A DNA stretch of 64,000 nt, from contig NZ_JBHSBH010000001.1 in the NCBI RefSeq assembly GCF_042650565.1, positions 1 through 64,000 of the forward strand, written 5' to 3'. The notes beneath the pieces were generated by a model. The model did not search any database. It was not told the DNA's origin and worked only from the letters and a program-made list of their open reading frames with translations. Origin of the DNA: Nocardiopsis_B sediminis. Lineage in GTDB: Bacteria > Actinomycetota > Actinomycetes > Streptosporangiales > Streptosporangiaceae. Shown piece after piece: positions 43,701-50,684 of this stretch (position 1 is its first letter; each line of letters begins with the position of its first letter). Position numbers and translations under genes: made by a program.

Positions 43701-44907
43701 CGGCCAGCACCGCCTTGATGAGCCCGACGATGCCCGCGGCGCATTCGGTGTGGCCGAGGTTGGCCTTGACCGATCCCAGGGCGGTGCGGCGGTCGCCACC
43801 CGCGGCCCCGTAGACCGATGCGAGGGCGCCGAACTCGATGGGGTCGCCGAGCGGCGTGCCGGTACCGTGCGCCTCGATCATGCCGATGTCGTCCGGAGCG
43901 CTGCCCGCGGCGGCCAGCCCCCGGCGCAGGACGTCGGCCTGGGCCAGGGGCGAGGGGGCGGTGAGCCCGTTGGAGCGCCCGTCCTGGTTGAGCGCCGAGC
44001 CGCGCAGCAGCGCGTGGACGGCGTCGCCGTCGCGCAGGGCGTCGCCGAGCCGCTTCAGCACGACCGCCCCGCAGCCCTCGCTGCGCACCAGGCCGTCGGC
44101 GTCGGCGTCGAAGGGGCGGCACCGGCCGGTGGGTGAGAGCATGCCCCAGCGGGCGAAAGAGACGCTGACGCCGGGGTCGAGGATCAGGCTGACCGCTCCG
44201 GCCACGGCGGTGTCGCATTCGCCCAGGTGCAGGCTCTGCGCGGCAAGGTGCACCGCGGTCAGCCCCGATGAGCAGGCGGTGTCGACGGCGAGGCTGGGGC
44301 CGGTCAGGCCCAGCAGGTAGGAGATGCGGCCGGCGGCGACGGCGTGGGAGTTGCCGGTGGGGCCGTAGGTCTGGACGGCGTCGTCGGCGGTGCGCGCGGC
44401 GGCGCAGCGCAGGGCGTAGTCGATGTGGGACAGGCCCGCGAAGACGCCGGTGTGCGAGGCCTCCCGCACGCCGGCCGGAAGCCCGGCGTGCTCCAGGGCC
44501 TCCCAGGCGACCTCCAGGAGGACGCGCTGCTGGGGGTCCATCGCGGTGGCTTCGGGGGCGGTGATGCCGAAGGAGGCGGCGTCGAACCCGCCCACGTCGT
44601 CGAGGTAGCCGCCGGCGCCGTAGGCGGGCCGGCCGGGCGCGCCGGGGTCGGTGTCGGGGTGGCGGGCGGGGTCCCAGCGGTCGCGGGGGGCCGCGCCGAT
44701 GGTGTCGCGGCCGTCGGTGAGCAGCCGCCACAGCGCCGCGGGCGCGTCGGTTCCGCCGGGCAGGCGGCAGGCCATCCCGATCACGGCTATGGGTTCGCTC
44801 CCAGCGGGGGCGAGGCTGGAATTCCCGGTGTGCGCGGCAAGGGGGCCATGACGGGTCGACCCGGCGCGCTCGGGGTCGCCGGCGCGGGTCGGCTGGCTGC
44901 CGGTCAT
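37660..44907 (-). CDS. Type I polyketide synthase, KS-AT-DH-ER-KR-ACP
   Basis: A 2415-residue, fully reducing single-module PKS. KS: Cys212 in DTACSSG, His347 in EAHGTGT, His386 in KANLGHTE. AT: Ser714 in GHSMGEA; the specificity word is VASH (815-818), close to the methylmalonyl-type YASH and as in mycocerosate synthase. DH: His1017 in HRFNGVVFVP, Asp1241 in LLLDACLQ. ER: VLIHCATGGVG near 1863-1873. KR: ITGGLGGIG near 2070 and Ser2200/Tyr2213/Asn2217. ACP: Ser2369 in GVDSL. There is no thioesterase, so release must use another protein. All catalytic residues are present. Low-complexity inserts sit at about 478-527, 1107-1176 and 1400-1547, the last containing a 61-residue tandem duplication. 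The layout matches mycocerosic-type iterative PKSs fed by a FAAL. Confidence 0.93.
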   Translation of the reverse strand: MTGSQPTRAGDPERAGSTRHGPLAAHTGNSSLAPAGSEPIAVIGMACRLPGGTDAPAALWRLLTDGRDTIGAAPRDRWDPARHPDTDPGAPGRPAYGAGGYLDDVGGFDAASFGITAPEATAMDPQQRVLLEVAWEALEHAGLPAGVREASHTGVFAGLSHIDYALRCAAARTADDAVQTYGPTGNSHAVAAGRISYLLGLTGPSLAVDTACSSGLTAVHLAAQSLHLGECDTAVAGAVSLILDPGVSVSFARWGMLSPTGRCRPFDADADGLVRSEGCGAVVLKRLGDALRDGDAVHALLRGSALNQDGRSNGLTAPSPLAQADVLRRGLAAAGSAPDDIGMIEAHGTGTPLGDPIEFGALASVYGAAGGDRRTALGSVKANLGHTECAAGIVGLIKAVLAVRHGAVPATPHFRSWNPEIAAEGTGLFVPGATVPWPVPGAARLAAVSSFGLSGTNAHAIVESPPERRGTPLAAGGGGPVQNTADMRGHDRRHGGVAHEEGADEPGGGRPHRPEERSADVTAAAAGLDASPPLVFPISAATPAAARATALRLAAWVETDGSDVPLADIGHALARRRTHRPARIAVVADDHAGLARRLRAAATGDGDPAAGIAHGTAPAAGGRPPVWVFSGQGSQWAGMGAGLLRGEPAFAAAVDAVDPLVRAEAGFSVRDALAGETAVAGIDRVQPTLFAFQVALAAVWRSHGVEPGAVVGHSMGEAAAAVVSGALGLADGVAVICRRSALLAGLRGDGAMAAVELSGDDVERALDVHGAAGVVVAVRNSPESTVVAGPPAEVDRLIGVWQDGGAPARRVAVDVASHSPAVDPLLDGITAALSGIRPGRPDVRCYGTVDPDPRAVPAFDAAYWADNLRRPVRFDSAVRALVDDGHRVFVELAPHPLLTRAVEATARAAGRTVTALPSLRRDEDGPTALRARVGALHCAGTPVAWDRAHPGRAHAADLPPSAWDHHTFLLPPADGAVHRGAPHHPLLGVHTVLPDDHGRHVWNADIGTAELPWLGDHRFNGVVFVPLAAYVEMAVTAACTVFTADQTDIEVTGLRLETFLAVDEHTLVSTRADLDVGGGTAAFSVFAKEGAEWVRTASARLHHTGRPPAAGGREADARPVNAAYREGGDALDAACPTGDGTPDTAHVEGRTVPATAPSSGDRAPDAPSPDGDGSHEITAEEFYCRLDRTPIGLGPLFRGVRAVRMPADAPADTVAAVGRLAVASAARTAAAACTLNPLLLDACLQLFAAPLLDRMLDGRVGLPNAVGRVRLHGLVGAGAHCEIHGRRTASGSVTGRFRLRSDDGTPLLDAEDVRIVVDTDDHPHLAERLHCIVWSESPAPSLTAAVGEADGLTGIGAAACLSGGAGSVPPADTATGTVEVAQGPEHLTLGETLAVPARAESGPAPAALSVAGADDVLAGATAAGTVTGAAVGATAAAAGGAKGGRVVAVPAGADDGGVSRADAVVAGEATISGAGAAFAEPGAVLAGSVLPGGVAGAAVGAAGGRVEGTATGTDDGGACRVDIAGPGEGDVSIGAWTVLAEPGAVLAAGIRDHIIDRGGAVTIVELSYDGTLPDVLHDHPGDLRGIVVVTAPPTPVPDPGRARARVGAVLGLLRRLVADDTGRLPRLAVVTTDACPVSPGEGLAVDQAPLRALTRTAGHEHPELDIVHIDTDTATPPARIAEELLSGGTDPDVALRAGRRHTARLRRAPLSPDERRRTPCDPGRTTVALRVRTPGDLASLEPALAARRAPGPGEAEVRVHAAGLNYADVLQAMGVYPGVRPLGADAAGTVERVGPGVPGLAPGDRVALMADGALRGHVTVPAGTVLPLPAGLDLTDAAALPCAYVTAWYALRHLARPRPGETVLIHCATGGVGLAALHVARAMGARVLATAGSEAKRHLLRAMGVEHVMDSRTLDFADQARQATGGAGVDVVLNSLTGPAQRAGMAALRVGGRFIEIGKRDIHSGAGIDPAPFRNSISFAGVDLARIAADRPDLLAELIAEVAAELAAGRLPVLPVTALPLAEAVPAFRTMAAAAHTGKLVLTLPGPDGTADAVTDPADVPVVRDGAYVITGGLGGIGLRLAAHLAANGATRVVLNGRNAPGPAAEEAVAGLRAGGTDVRVVPGDIAAPGTAERLVAEAEAGGVPLRGAAHAAAVIADGTVALLDDATLDRTWRPKAEGAWRLHQATAGRDLDWWLAFSSAAALVAPPGQAGYAAANAWLDALATWRRAQGLTATSIAWGAWADLGAGAHLARQGYTMITPEEGIAAIDRLLRHDRTCTGYLPADADLWSKTMPHAAASPYFADMVGEGTGRVDDARDTGLLGRVRAAGGARAAELVTEHLAAELRDILGAGARDIGGDARLTDLGVDSLRALELRTRVEQRLGVRVPAKLVWADGTLGGLAAHIAATVTEQGPR
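40261..40640. repeat. 183-bp tandem repeat inside the PKS gene
   Basis: Two diverged copies lie exactly in phase: GGCTCGGC at 40283 and 40466 are 183 bp (61 codons) apart, and ACCGCCGTCATCCG occurs in both. In the protein AEPGAVLA recurs 61 residues apart (from about 1479 and 1540). The repeat lies in the structural region between DH and ER. Confidence 0.75.
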
Positions 44908-44973
44908 GTGGGTGGTGCTCCGTTCGCGGTGGGCAGGGCGACGGCGGGGGCCGCGCGGCGGCCCGGGACCGGC

Positions 44974-45291
44974 TCAGCGCCGGAAGGGCTCCTCGGCGGG
45001 GGCGCCGGCGGCAGGTGCGGGGCCGGCGGCCGCTGCCGGGTGGGCGCCGGTGACCAGGTGCCGGGCCAGGGTGTCGATCGAGGGGTATTGCCACGCCAGC
45101 AGGGTGGGGACGGGCCGCCCCATGTGTACCTCCAGTGCCCCGGTCAGTTCGGCCGCTCCGCGGGAGGTGAGCCCGAGCGCGGAGAACGGCAGCGCCGGAT
45201 CGACCCGGCGGGGATCGGTCGCGGTGCGCCGGGCGACCTCCTCGATCAGCCAGGCGCGCAGCTCGGAAACACCGTCGACCGAGTCGGTCAT
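44974..45291 (-). CDS. Discrete acyl carrier protein
   Basis: A 105-residue stand-alone carrier protein. The helix II phosphopantetheine site reads FSALGLTSRGAAEL, with Ser in LTS in place of the more common DSL; this GLTSR/GLSSR form is typical of ACPs that accept chains from FAALs. LLAWQYPSIDTLARHL is the usual helix IV end. The C-terminal 25 residues are Ala/Pro-rich and flexible. It is the first gene of the block on the minus strand, 66 bp before the PKS, so it most likely carries the starter from the FAAL to the KS. Confidence 0.85.
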   Translation of the reverse strand: MTDSVDGVSELRAWLIEEVARRTATDPRRVDPALPFSALGLTSRGAAELTGALEVHMGRPVPTLLAWQYPSIDTLARHLVTGAHPAAAAGPAPAAGAPAEEPFRR

Positions 45292-45725
45292 TTACTTGCC
45301 CCAATTTCGAACCGGATTTCAGCGACAGAAATACACGCCACGTCGGACGCCGGATGCGAGTATCCTCCCACATTCACCACGGTGCAACACGCACCGCGCA
45401 TACCCACGTGCCACGGAAGCGGACATTCCGCCCGTGCGACTCACCGGGTCGGCAAGCATCGCACAACAGAGAAGGAGCACCTCAGAGCGCACGGGAAGAA
45501 ATATCGAAGGAATCCGTCAAAGGTTTTCAGAATGCCAATGCGAAACGGACACCGACGCCGTTGATCGCATTTCAGGCGACTTGCGTATCCGAGCAACCGA
45601 TGCCCGCGAGACAACGGATCCGAAATTGCACGAGCGCCCCGCGCGCGGGCCGATGCGCTCCCGCCCGGAGGGGGCGCAGGAATGGCGGTGCGCGGCCCGA
45701 TGCCCGCGGGCCGCGCACGGCGGGG
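45292..45725. other. Promoter region of the ACP-PKS block, lower GC
   Basis: About 430 bp clearly less GC-rich than the neighbours, especially at 45292-45330 and 45490-45620. It must hold the promoter of the ACP/PKS genes. A plus-strand frame (about 45475-45600) looks peptide-like, but its codon usage does not fit the genome, so I do not call a gene. Confidence 0.4.
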
Positions 45726-45755
45726 CGGCGGACGGGGACGCCGCCCCGTCCGCCG
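45726..45755 (-). terminator. Terminator of the AIM24 gene
   Basis: CGGCGGACGGGG (45726-45737) and CCCCGTCCGCCG (45744-45755) form a perfect 12-bp stem with a 6-nt loop, just past the AIM24 stop. Confidence 0.65.
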
Positions 45756-45761
45756 CCGGGG

Positions 45762-46424
45762 TCAGCCGGCCTGGACCGGGACCTGGGGGCCTTCGGACGC
45801 CTGCACCAGGACGAACCCCTTGCCCTCGAACGCCAGCTGCATCGCCTCGCCGCTGCCGCGGCCGATGAGCGCCCCGGCTCTGACCGTGCGCCGCACACCG
45901 GTGTGCAGCGACGACGACCAGGCGACCGCGGAGTCGGTGTCGACGAAGGTGGGCCGGTCGACGTCGAGCAGCACCGGTGTGCCGTGGCAGGCGATGGCGA
46001 TGCGCCCATGGCCGGTGAACACCGTGTTGAACAGCCCGCCCGAGGCGATACCCGCGCCCTCGACCCGCTTGATGTCCCAGTTCAGGCCGGATTCGAAGGC
46101 GAGCACGTTCTCGCCGCTGACCGTCACGGAGTCGCCGTCGAGGTCGATGACGTGCACGTCCCAGGCGTCGCGCGCCAGGAAGACGTCGCCCTCCCCGGTG
46201 ACCTTCATCAACGGTAGGCCCTCGCCTGTCACCGCCTTCTTGAACAGCTTGCCGATGCCCCCGGACCCCTGGTAGGCGAAATCGACGTCGCCCTGGTAGG
46301 CGACCATCGCACCCTGGCGGGCGAAGAACTCCCCGCTGAAGCTCACCCGGAGCATCTTGGGGTTCTGGAGGCTCATCCCCGGCCGGTCGGATTCCCGTAC
46401 CTGATCGAACAGTTCGCTACGCAT
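45762..46424 (-). CDS. AIM24-family protein
   Basis: A 220-residue beta-rich protein of the AIM24 (TRAP-like/DUF124) family. Visible features are the early FFARQGAMVAYQGDVDFAYQG, a GEGDVFLARDAWDVHVIDL strand set, SVTVSGENVLAFE and a final GSGEAMQLAFEGKGFVLVQAS. Repeats of hydrophobic strands suggest a tandem beta fold that can form rings. In mitochondria AIM24 affects inner-membrane complexes; in bacteria the role is unknown. The ATG at 46424 follows AGGATAAG. It stands between the PKS block and the HhH gene and is probably not part of the PKS pathway. Confidence 0.88.
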   Translation of the reverse strand: MRSELFDQVRESDRPGMSLQNPKMLRVSFSGEFFARQGAMVAYQGDVDFAYQGSGGIGKLFKKAVTGEGLPLMKVTGEGDVFLARDAWDVHVIDLDGDSVTVSGENVLAFESGLNWDIKRVEGAGIASGGLFNTVFTGHGRIAIACHGTPVLLDVDRPTFVDTDSAVAWSSSLHTGVRRTVRAGALIGRGSGEAMQLAFEGKGFVLVQASEGPQVPVQAG

Positions 46425-46487
46425 GCGCTTATCCTGCCCGATCGCCGCACAAATGGGGCCGGATTGGGGAGGTCGGCGGTGGCCGGG

Positions 46488-47135
46488 TCAGGCGGCGGCG
46501 GCGCGGATGCGGGCGATGAGGGCGTCGTCGCGCGCCGCGGCGGCCAGGCCGGCGGCGAAGGCCGCGGTGTCCTGGCCGGGCACCAGGGCCCCCAGGCGGG
46601 CTTCGGACTCGGGCAGGCCCAGGCGTGCGGCGCCGTCGCGGGCGCGGCGGTCGGTGTAGGGGCGCAGCCATGGCCAGACCTCCTGCGCCTCGCGGCAGAA
46701 CATCGCCGCCCCGGTGGGGCCGATGCCCGGGAAGCGGCGCAGCGCCTCTTCGAGCCGCCCGCGCGAGCCGCCGGCCGCGGCGCCGAGGCGGCGCAGGTCG
46801 CCGCCGTAGTCGTCGAGCACCATGCGGGCGCACTCCCCCAGCCGGGTGGCGGTGCTCTCGTCGTAGCGCACGTAGTGGCCCCGCCCCAGCGCGTCGACCC
46901 GTTGCTGCCAGGTCAGCCCGGCCATCCCGCGCGGCGTCGTGCCGCCGGCCGCGTTCAGCTCGCGGGCGGCGGCCACCGCGATGCCGGCCGAGATGCGCGC
47001 GGAGAGCAGGTTCACCAGGACGAGCAGCTGCCACAGGGGCGCGGGCCGGTCGGCCAGGCGGATCCCGGCGCGGCGCGACAGCGGCCCGCCGGCCTCGTCG
47101 ATGACGGCGCGGGCGGTGTTCTTCTGCGACGCCAT
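46488..47135 (-). CDS. HhH-GPD-like endonuclease family protein
   Basis: A 215-residue helical protein with the helix-hairpin-helix DNA-glycosylase/AP-lyase look. LLSARISAGIAVAAARELNAA resembles the Nth-like LLSAQT motif. The hairpin is RRFPGIGPTGAAMFCREAQ. The catalytic Lys/Asp of EndoIII is not clear, and the four-cysteine iron-sulfur loop is missing. It may therefore bind damaged DNA in another way or have lost lyase activity. The ATG at 47135 follows GGGAGAG. It is divergent from the HxlR regulator gene. Confidence 0.75.
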   Translation of the reverse strand: MASQKNTARAVIDEAGGPLSRRAGIRLADRPAPLWQLLVLVNLLSARISAGIAVAAARELNAAGGTTPRGMAGLTWQQRVDALGRGHYVRYDESTATRLGECARMVLDDYGGDLRRLGAAAGGSRGRLEEALRRFPGIGPTGAAMFCREAQEVWPWLRPYTDRRARDGAARLGLPESEARLGALVPGQDTAAFAAGLAAAARDDALIARIRAAAA

Positions 47136-47364
47136 GGTCTCTCCCCCTTTCCGAGGGGCCGCGGAAAGGCCCTCGGCGGCGCCACTACCCGCACGGGCGC
47201 CCTTCCACCGTCCCGGCGGGGTGGCCGCCCCGCGGCGTCCGGCACCGGGGCCGCCGGATCCGCCGGCCCGCGCGGCGGTGCCGGCGGGTCCTCCTGCCCG
47301 TCCGCCGCGGGGATCCGGCCGAAACCACCGGCCCCGGCCGGGTGCGCCCAGGTAAGCTGAACCC

Positions 47365-47778
47365 ATGACCAGCAGCCCCGAAGCCGCCCCCGCCGGGAGC
47401 GCCGGCCTCTTCGACGACGTCGCGTTCGACGTCTTCGCCCGGCGGTGCGCGTCACGCAGCGCCCTGGAGAACATCACCGGGCGCTGGGGCGTCCTGGTGC
47501 TCGCCGCGCTGCACGACGACACCTACCGCTTCAACGCCTTGCGCCGCCGGGTCGACGGCGTCAGCGAGAAGATGCTCGCCCAGACCCTGCACACCCTCGA
47601 GCGCGACGGCTTCGTCGTGCGCACCGTCCAGCGGCAGATCCCGCCCCGCGTCGAGTACTCCCTCACCCCGCTGGGCCGCGACACCTCCGCCAAGCTGCTG
47701 GAGCTCATCGGCTTCCTCGAACACCGCATGGACGAGGTCGTCGCCGCCCGCGACGGTTACGACTCCGCCCGCGACTGA
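47365..47778 (+). CDS. HxlR-family transcriptional regulator
   Basis: A 137-residue winged-helix regulator. ALENITGRWGVLVLAALHDDTYRFNALRR and DGVSEKMLAQTLHTLERDGFVVRT carry the HxlR signature, with the wing in PPRVEYSLTPLG. There is an N-terminal tail with one Cys (RRCASR), which is common in this family and may sense thiol-reactive compounds. The ATG at 47365 follows AGGTAAG. Its targets are probably the divergent HhH gene or itself; the HmgA operon to the right is convergent. Confidence 0.9.
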   Translation: MTSSPEAAPAGSAGLFDDVAFDVFARRCASRSALENITGRWGVLVLAALHDDTYRFNALRRRVDGVSEKMLAQTLHTLERDGFVVRTVQRQIPPRVEYSLTPLGRDTSAKLLELIGFLEHRMDEVVAARDGYDSARD

Positions 47779-47806
47779 CCCGCGCCGCCGCCCGCCCCCG
47801 CGGGTC
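47777..47806. terminator. Hairpin between hxlR and the HmgA-like gene
   Basis: GACCCGCG (47777-47784) pairs with CGCGGGTC (47799-47806), 8 bp with a 14-nt loop, at the convergent 3' ends. Confidence 0.4.
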
Positions 47807-47814
47807 CGGCCGCC

Positions 47815-49020
47815 TCAGCGGTCCGGCCCGCGGCCCGACCACGTCCAGGCGTAGCCGGGGTCCTCGGCGGCGGCCCCGCCCTCGCCCAGCTCCAGCGGGC
47901 GGAAGGTGTCGACCATGACCGCCAGTTCGTCGAACGCCTGCACGCCGATGCTGCGCTCGTAGGCGCCCGGCTGCGGCCCGTGGGAGTGCCCGCCCGGGTG
48001 CAGCGAGACCGACCCCTGGCCGATCCCGGATCCCCGGCGCGCCTCGTAGTCGCCGCCGCAGTAGAACATGACCTCGTCGGAGTCGACGTTGGAGTGGTAG
48101 TAGGGCACCGGGATCGACAGCGGGTGGTAGTCCACCTTGCGCGGGACGAAGTTGCAGATGACGAAGTTGGTCCCGGCGAACACCTGGTGCACCGGCGGCG
48201 GCTGGTGCACGCGTCCGGTGATCGGCTGGAAGTCGCCGATGTTGAAGGCATACGGGTAGAGGCAGCCGTCCCAGCCCACGACGTCGAACGGGTGGTGGGG
48301 GTAGGTGTAGCGGGTCCCGGTGATCCCGCCGGGGCCGTTGCCGCGGTGCTTGATGAGCACGTCGACATCGGTGCCCTCCGCCGGCAGCGGCGCCGAGGGG
48401 CCGCGCAGGTCGCGCTCGCAGTAGGGGGCGTGCTCCAGGAGCTGTCCGTAGGCCGACAGGTAGCGGCGCGGGGGCGCGATGTGGCTGTTGGCCTCGATGG
48501 CGTAGGCCCGCAGCGGCTCGGCGCCGCGCGGCACCCAGCGGTGGGTGGTGGAGCGCGGGATGATCGCGTAGTCGCCGGTGGCGACCTCCAGGGCGCCGAA
48601 CACGGTCTCCAGGGTGGCCGATCCCGACTCGATGTAGACGCATTCGTCGCCGATGCCGTTGCGGTACAGCTCTGAGGGGCGCCCGGCGGCCACGTAGGAG
48701 ATGCGCACGTCGTCGTTGCCCAGGATCAGGCGCCGCCCCGTGACGGCGTCGGCCTGCGCCCAGTCGTCGGCGCCGAAGAGCGTGTGCAGCCGGAGGTGGC
48801 GCGGGATGAGCGGCGCGTTGGGCGTGCGGGTCTGGTCGGGGGGCTGCCAGGGGGCGGCGTCGACGATCGCCGAGGGGATGTGCCGGTGGTAGAGCAGGGA
48901 GGAGTCGGCCGAGAACCCCTCCTCGCCCATCAGCTCCTCGTAGTAGAGGCCGCCCTCGGGGGTGCGGTGCTGGGTGTGGCGGGTGGGCGGGACCTCACCC
49001 AGGAGGCGGTAGTACGCCAT
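47815..49020 (-). CDS. hmgA: Homogentisate 1,2-dioxygenase-like enzyme
   Basis: A 401-residue double-cupin enzyme of the HmgA family, which opens the ring of homogentisate with non-haem iron. YYHSNVDSDEVMFYCGGDYE and HPGGHSHGPQPG carry the ligand histidines and glutamate, as in HmgA. HHPFDVVGWDGCLYPYAFNI and PPPVHQVFAGTNFVICNFVPR are other signature words. It is shorter than human HGD (445). The ATG at 49020 follows AAGGAG and overlaps the hydroxylase gene by 26 bp, so the genes are coupled. A homologue with a related substrate is possible. Confidence 0.9.
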   Translation of the reverse strand: MAYYRLLGEVPPTRHTQHRTPEGGLYYEELMGEEGFSADSSLLYHRHIPSAIVDAAPWQPPDQTRTPNAPLIPRHLRLHTLFGADDWAQADAVTGRRLILGNDDVRISYVAAGRPSELYRNGIGDECVYIESGSATLETVFGALEVATGDYAIIPRSTTHRWVPRGAEPLRAYAIEANSHIAPPRRYLSAYGQLLEHAPYCERDLRGPSAPLPAEGTDVDVLIKHRGNGPGGITGTRYTYPHHPFDVVGWDGCLYPYAFNIGDFQPITGRVHQPPPVHQVFAGTNFVICNFVPRKVDYHPLSIPVPYYHSNVDSDEVMFYCGGDYEARRGSGIGQGSVSLHPGGHSHGPQPGAYERSIGVQAFDELAVMVDTFRPLELGEGGAAAEDPGYAWTWSGRGPDR

Positions 49021-50674
49021 CGCCGTGCTCCTTCCGTGGTGTGGGGATGCGTGTGGCCGCAGGGCCGCCCGGCCGGCCGTCCGCGGCGCCGGTGGCGGCG
49101 CGCACGGCCGCGGCGATGCCCGCGGGGTCGCCGGCGCCGGGGACGGCGGCGATGTGGGCGTCGGGGCGCAGCAGCCACACGTCGCCGGGGCGGCTGTCCA
49201 GGGCGCGTGTGAGGGCGCCGGAGGGGTCGATGCGGGGCAGCGCCCAGGCCGCGACGGGGGCCGGGGTCGCCCGCTCGGCGGCCGTGCGCACCGCCTCCAG
49301 CTCGGCGGTGCCGGTGGTGAGCAGGGTCAGCCCCGACCGGGCGAGCGGGCGCAGCCGGGTGGCGCCGGGGACGGCGACGGGCGTGTCGGGCACCAGGACG
49401 CCGGGGCAGGGCGCGGGGGCGCGGCCGCGGGGCGGGCGGCCGGGGAAGGGGCGGTCGGCGGCGGGGGTGGTCAGCGGCGAGGCGGTGTACCAGAAGGGCT
49501 CGCTGAGCCGGCCGGAGTCGACCAGGGCCTTGGCGGCGTCGTCGGTGAGCGCGCGCCGCAGGACGTCGCGGCGGTGGGCGTGGCCGGCGTCGTCGCGGGG
49601 GACGAGGAAGCGCATGGTCGCGCCGGTGACCTCGGCGTTCTCGCGGGCGGCGGCGCGGCGCTCGGTGTCGTAGGTCTCCAGCAGGTCGTGGCCGGCCCAC
49701 CCGTTGCGGTCGAACGCGATCTTCCAGGCGGCGTTCTCGGCGTCTTGGACGCCGGAGTTGAGTCCGCGGGCGCCGAAGGGGGCGTAGAGGTGGGCGCAGT
49801 CGCCGGCCAGGAGCACCCGGCCCGCCCGCATCCGGCCTGCCACGCGGGTGTGGAAGCGGTAGACCGAGCGCCACACCACCTCGTAGGGGGTGTCGCCGAT
49901 GATCTGGCGGATCCGGCGCTCCAGCCCGCCGGTGGCCTCTTCGCGGCCGAGGTCGAAGCCGGGCGGGACCTGCCAGTCGATGCGGTACACCGACCCGGGG
50001 CAGGGGTGGATGAGGACCTGTCTGCCGGGGTTCCAGGCCGGGTCGAAGTAGAAGCGGCGCTCGCGCTCCCATCCGGCGAGGTCGGCGCGGATGTCGCAGA
50101 TGAGGAAGCGGTCCTCGAAGCTCTCGCCGGGAAAGCCGATGCCCAGGCCCTCGCGGGCCACGCGCCCGTGGGCGCCCAGGCAGGCCAGGGCGTGGGTGCC
50201 GCGCAGGCGGACCGTCCCGGTGGGGGTGCGGCAGTGGGCGGTGACCCCGTCGCCGTCCTGCTCGACGGCGACGACCTCGTGGGACCACCGCAGGTCCAGG
50301 CCCAGGTCGGCGATGCGCTCGTCGAGGATCTGCTCGGTGCGCGCCTGGGAGATGTTGACGAACGGGGGCAGGGTGGCGGTGCCGGGGGCGGCGGGGGCGA
50401 GGCTGAACAGTTCGCGGTCGCGGTAGAAGGTCCGGGCGGTGTCCCAGGTCAGGCCCTCTTCGGCGATGGCGCCGGCCCCGACGGTGTCCCAGATGTCGAG
50501 GACGTCGCGCTGCTGCACGATGGCGCGTGACCCGGAGTCCTCGCGCCGGGGCCGCGCGTCGAGCAGGGTAACGGGGACGCCCCAGCGGGCCAGGAGCAGG
50601 GCGGCGGTCTGGCCCACGGGCCCGGCCCCCAGCACCAGGACCGGGGGGTCGGTTGCGGTGGTGTCGGCGGGCAC
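48995..50674 (-). CDS. FAD-dependent aromatic hydroxylase (PHBH/MhpA type)
   Basis: A 559-residue class A flavoprotein monooxygenase. The dinucleotide fold is VLVLGAGPVGQTAALLLARWG near residue 12. The second FAD motif GDCAHLYAPFGARGLN is near residue 294, and the DG-like word DGDGVTAH is in between. These enzymes add oxygen next to a phenol group using NAD(P)H. The C-terminal 150 residues form the thioredoxin-like domain of the longer MhpA/PheA class. The GTG at 50674 follows GGAGG. It lies between the metallo-hydrolase gene (10 bp away) and hmgA, so it probably makes the ring-cleavage substrate. Confidence 0.9.
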   Translation of the reverse strand: MPADTTATDPPVLVLGAGPVGQTAALLLARWGVPVTLLDARPRREDSGSRAIVQQRDVLDIWDTVGAGAIAEEGLTWDTARTFYRDRELFSLAPAAPGTATLPPFVNISQARTEQILDERIADLGLDLRWSHEVVAVEQDGDGVTAHCRTPTGTVRLRGTHALACLGAHGRVAREGLGIGFPGESFEDRFLICDIRADLAGWERERRFYFDPAWNPGRQVLIHPCPGSVYRIDWQVPPGFDLGREEATGGLERRIRQIIGDTPYEVVWRSVYRFHTRVAGRMRAGRVLLAGDCAHLYAPFGARGLNSGVQDAENAAWKIAFDRNGWAGHDLLETYDTERRAAARENAEVTGATMRFLVPRDDAGHAHRRDVLRRALTDDAAKALVDSGRLSEPFWYTASPLTTPAADRPFPGRPPRGRAPAPCPGVLVPDTPVAVPGATRLRPLARSGLTLLTTGTAELEAVRTAAERATPAPVAAWALPRIDPSGALTRALDSRPGDVWLLRPDAHIAAVPGAGDPAGIAAAVRAATGAADGRPGGPAATRIPTPRKEHGDGVLPPPG

Positions 50675-50684
50675 GGGGGCCTCC

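Noticed and set aside
39187..44136. Long plus-strand frames over the PKS gene
   Set aside because: They are antisense shadows, Gly/Arg/Val-rich without family words, while the minus strand has an intact PKS.
45475..45640. A plus-strand peptide-like frame (EEISKESVKGFQNANAKRTP...) upstream of the ACP gene, as a possible peptide precursor
   Set aside because: Its third codon positions are only moderately GC-rich, unlike real genes here. There is no clear ribosome site, and the frame runs on antisense through the AIM24 gene.
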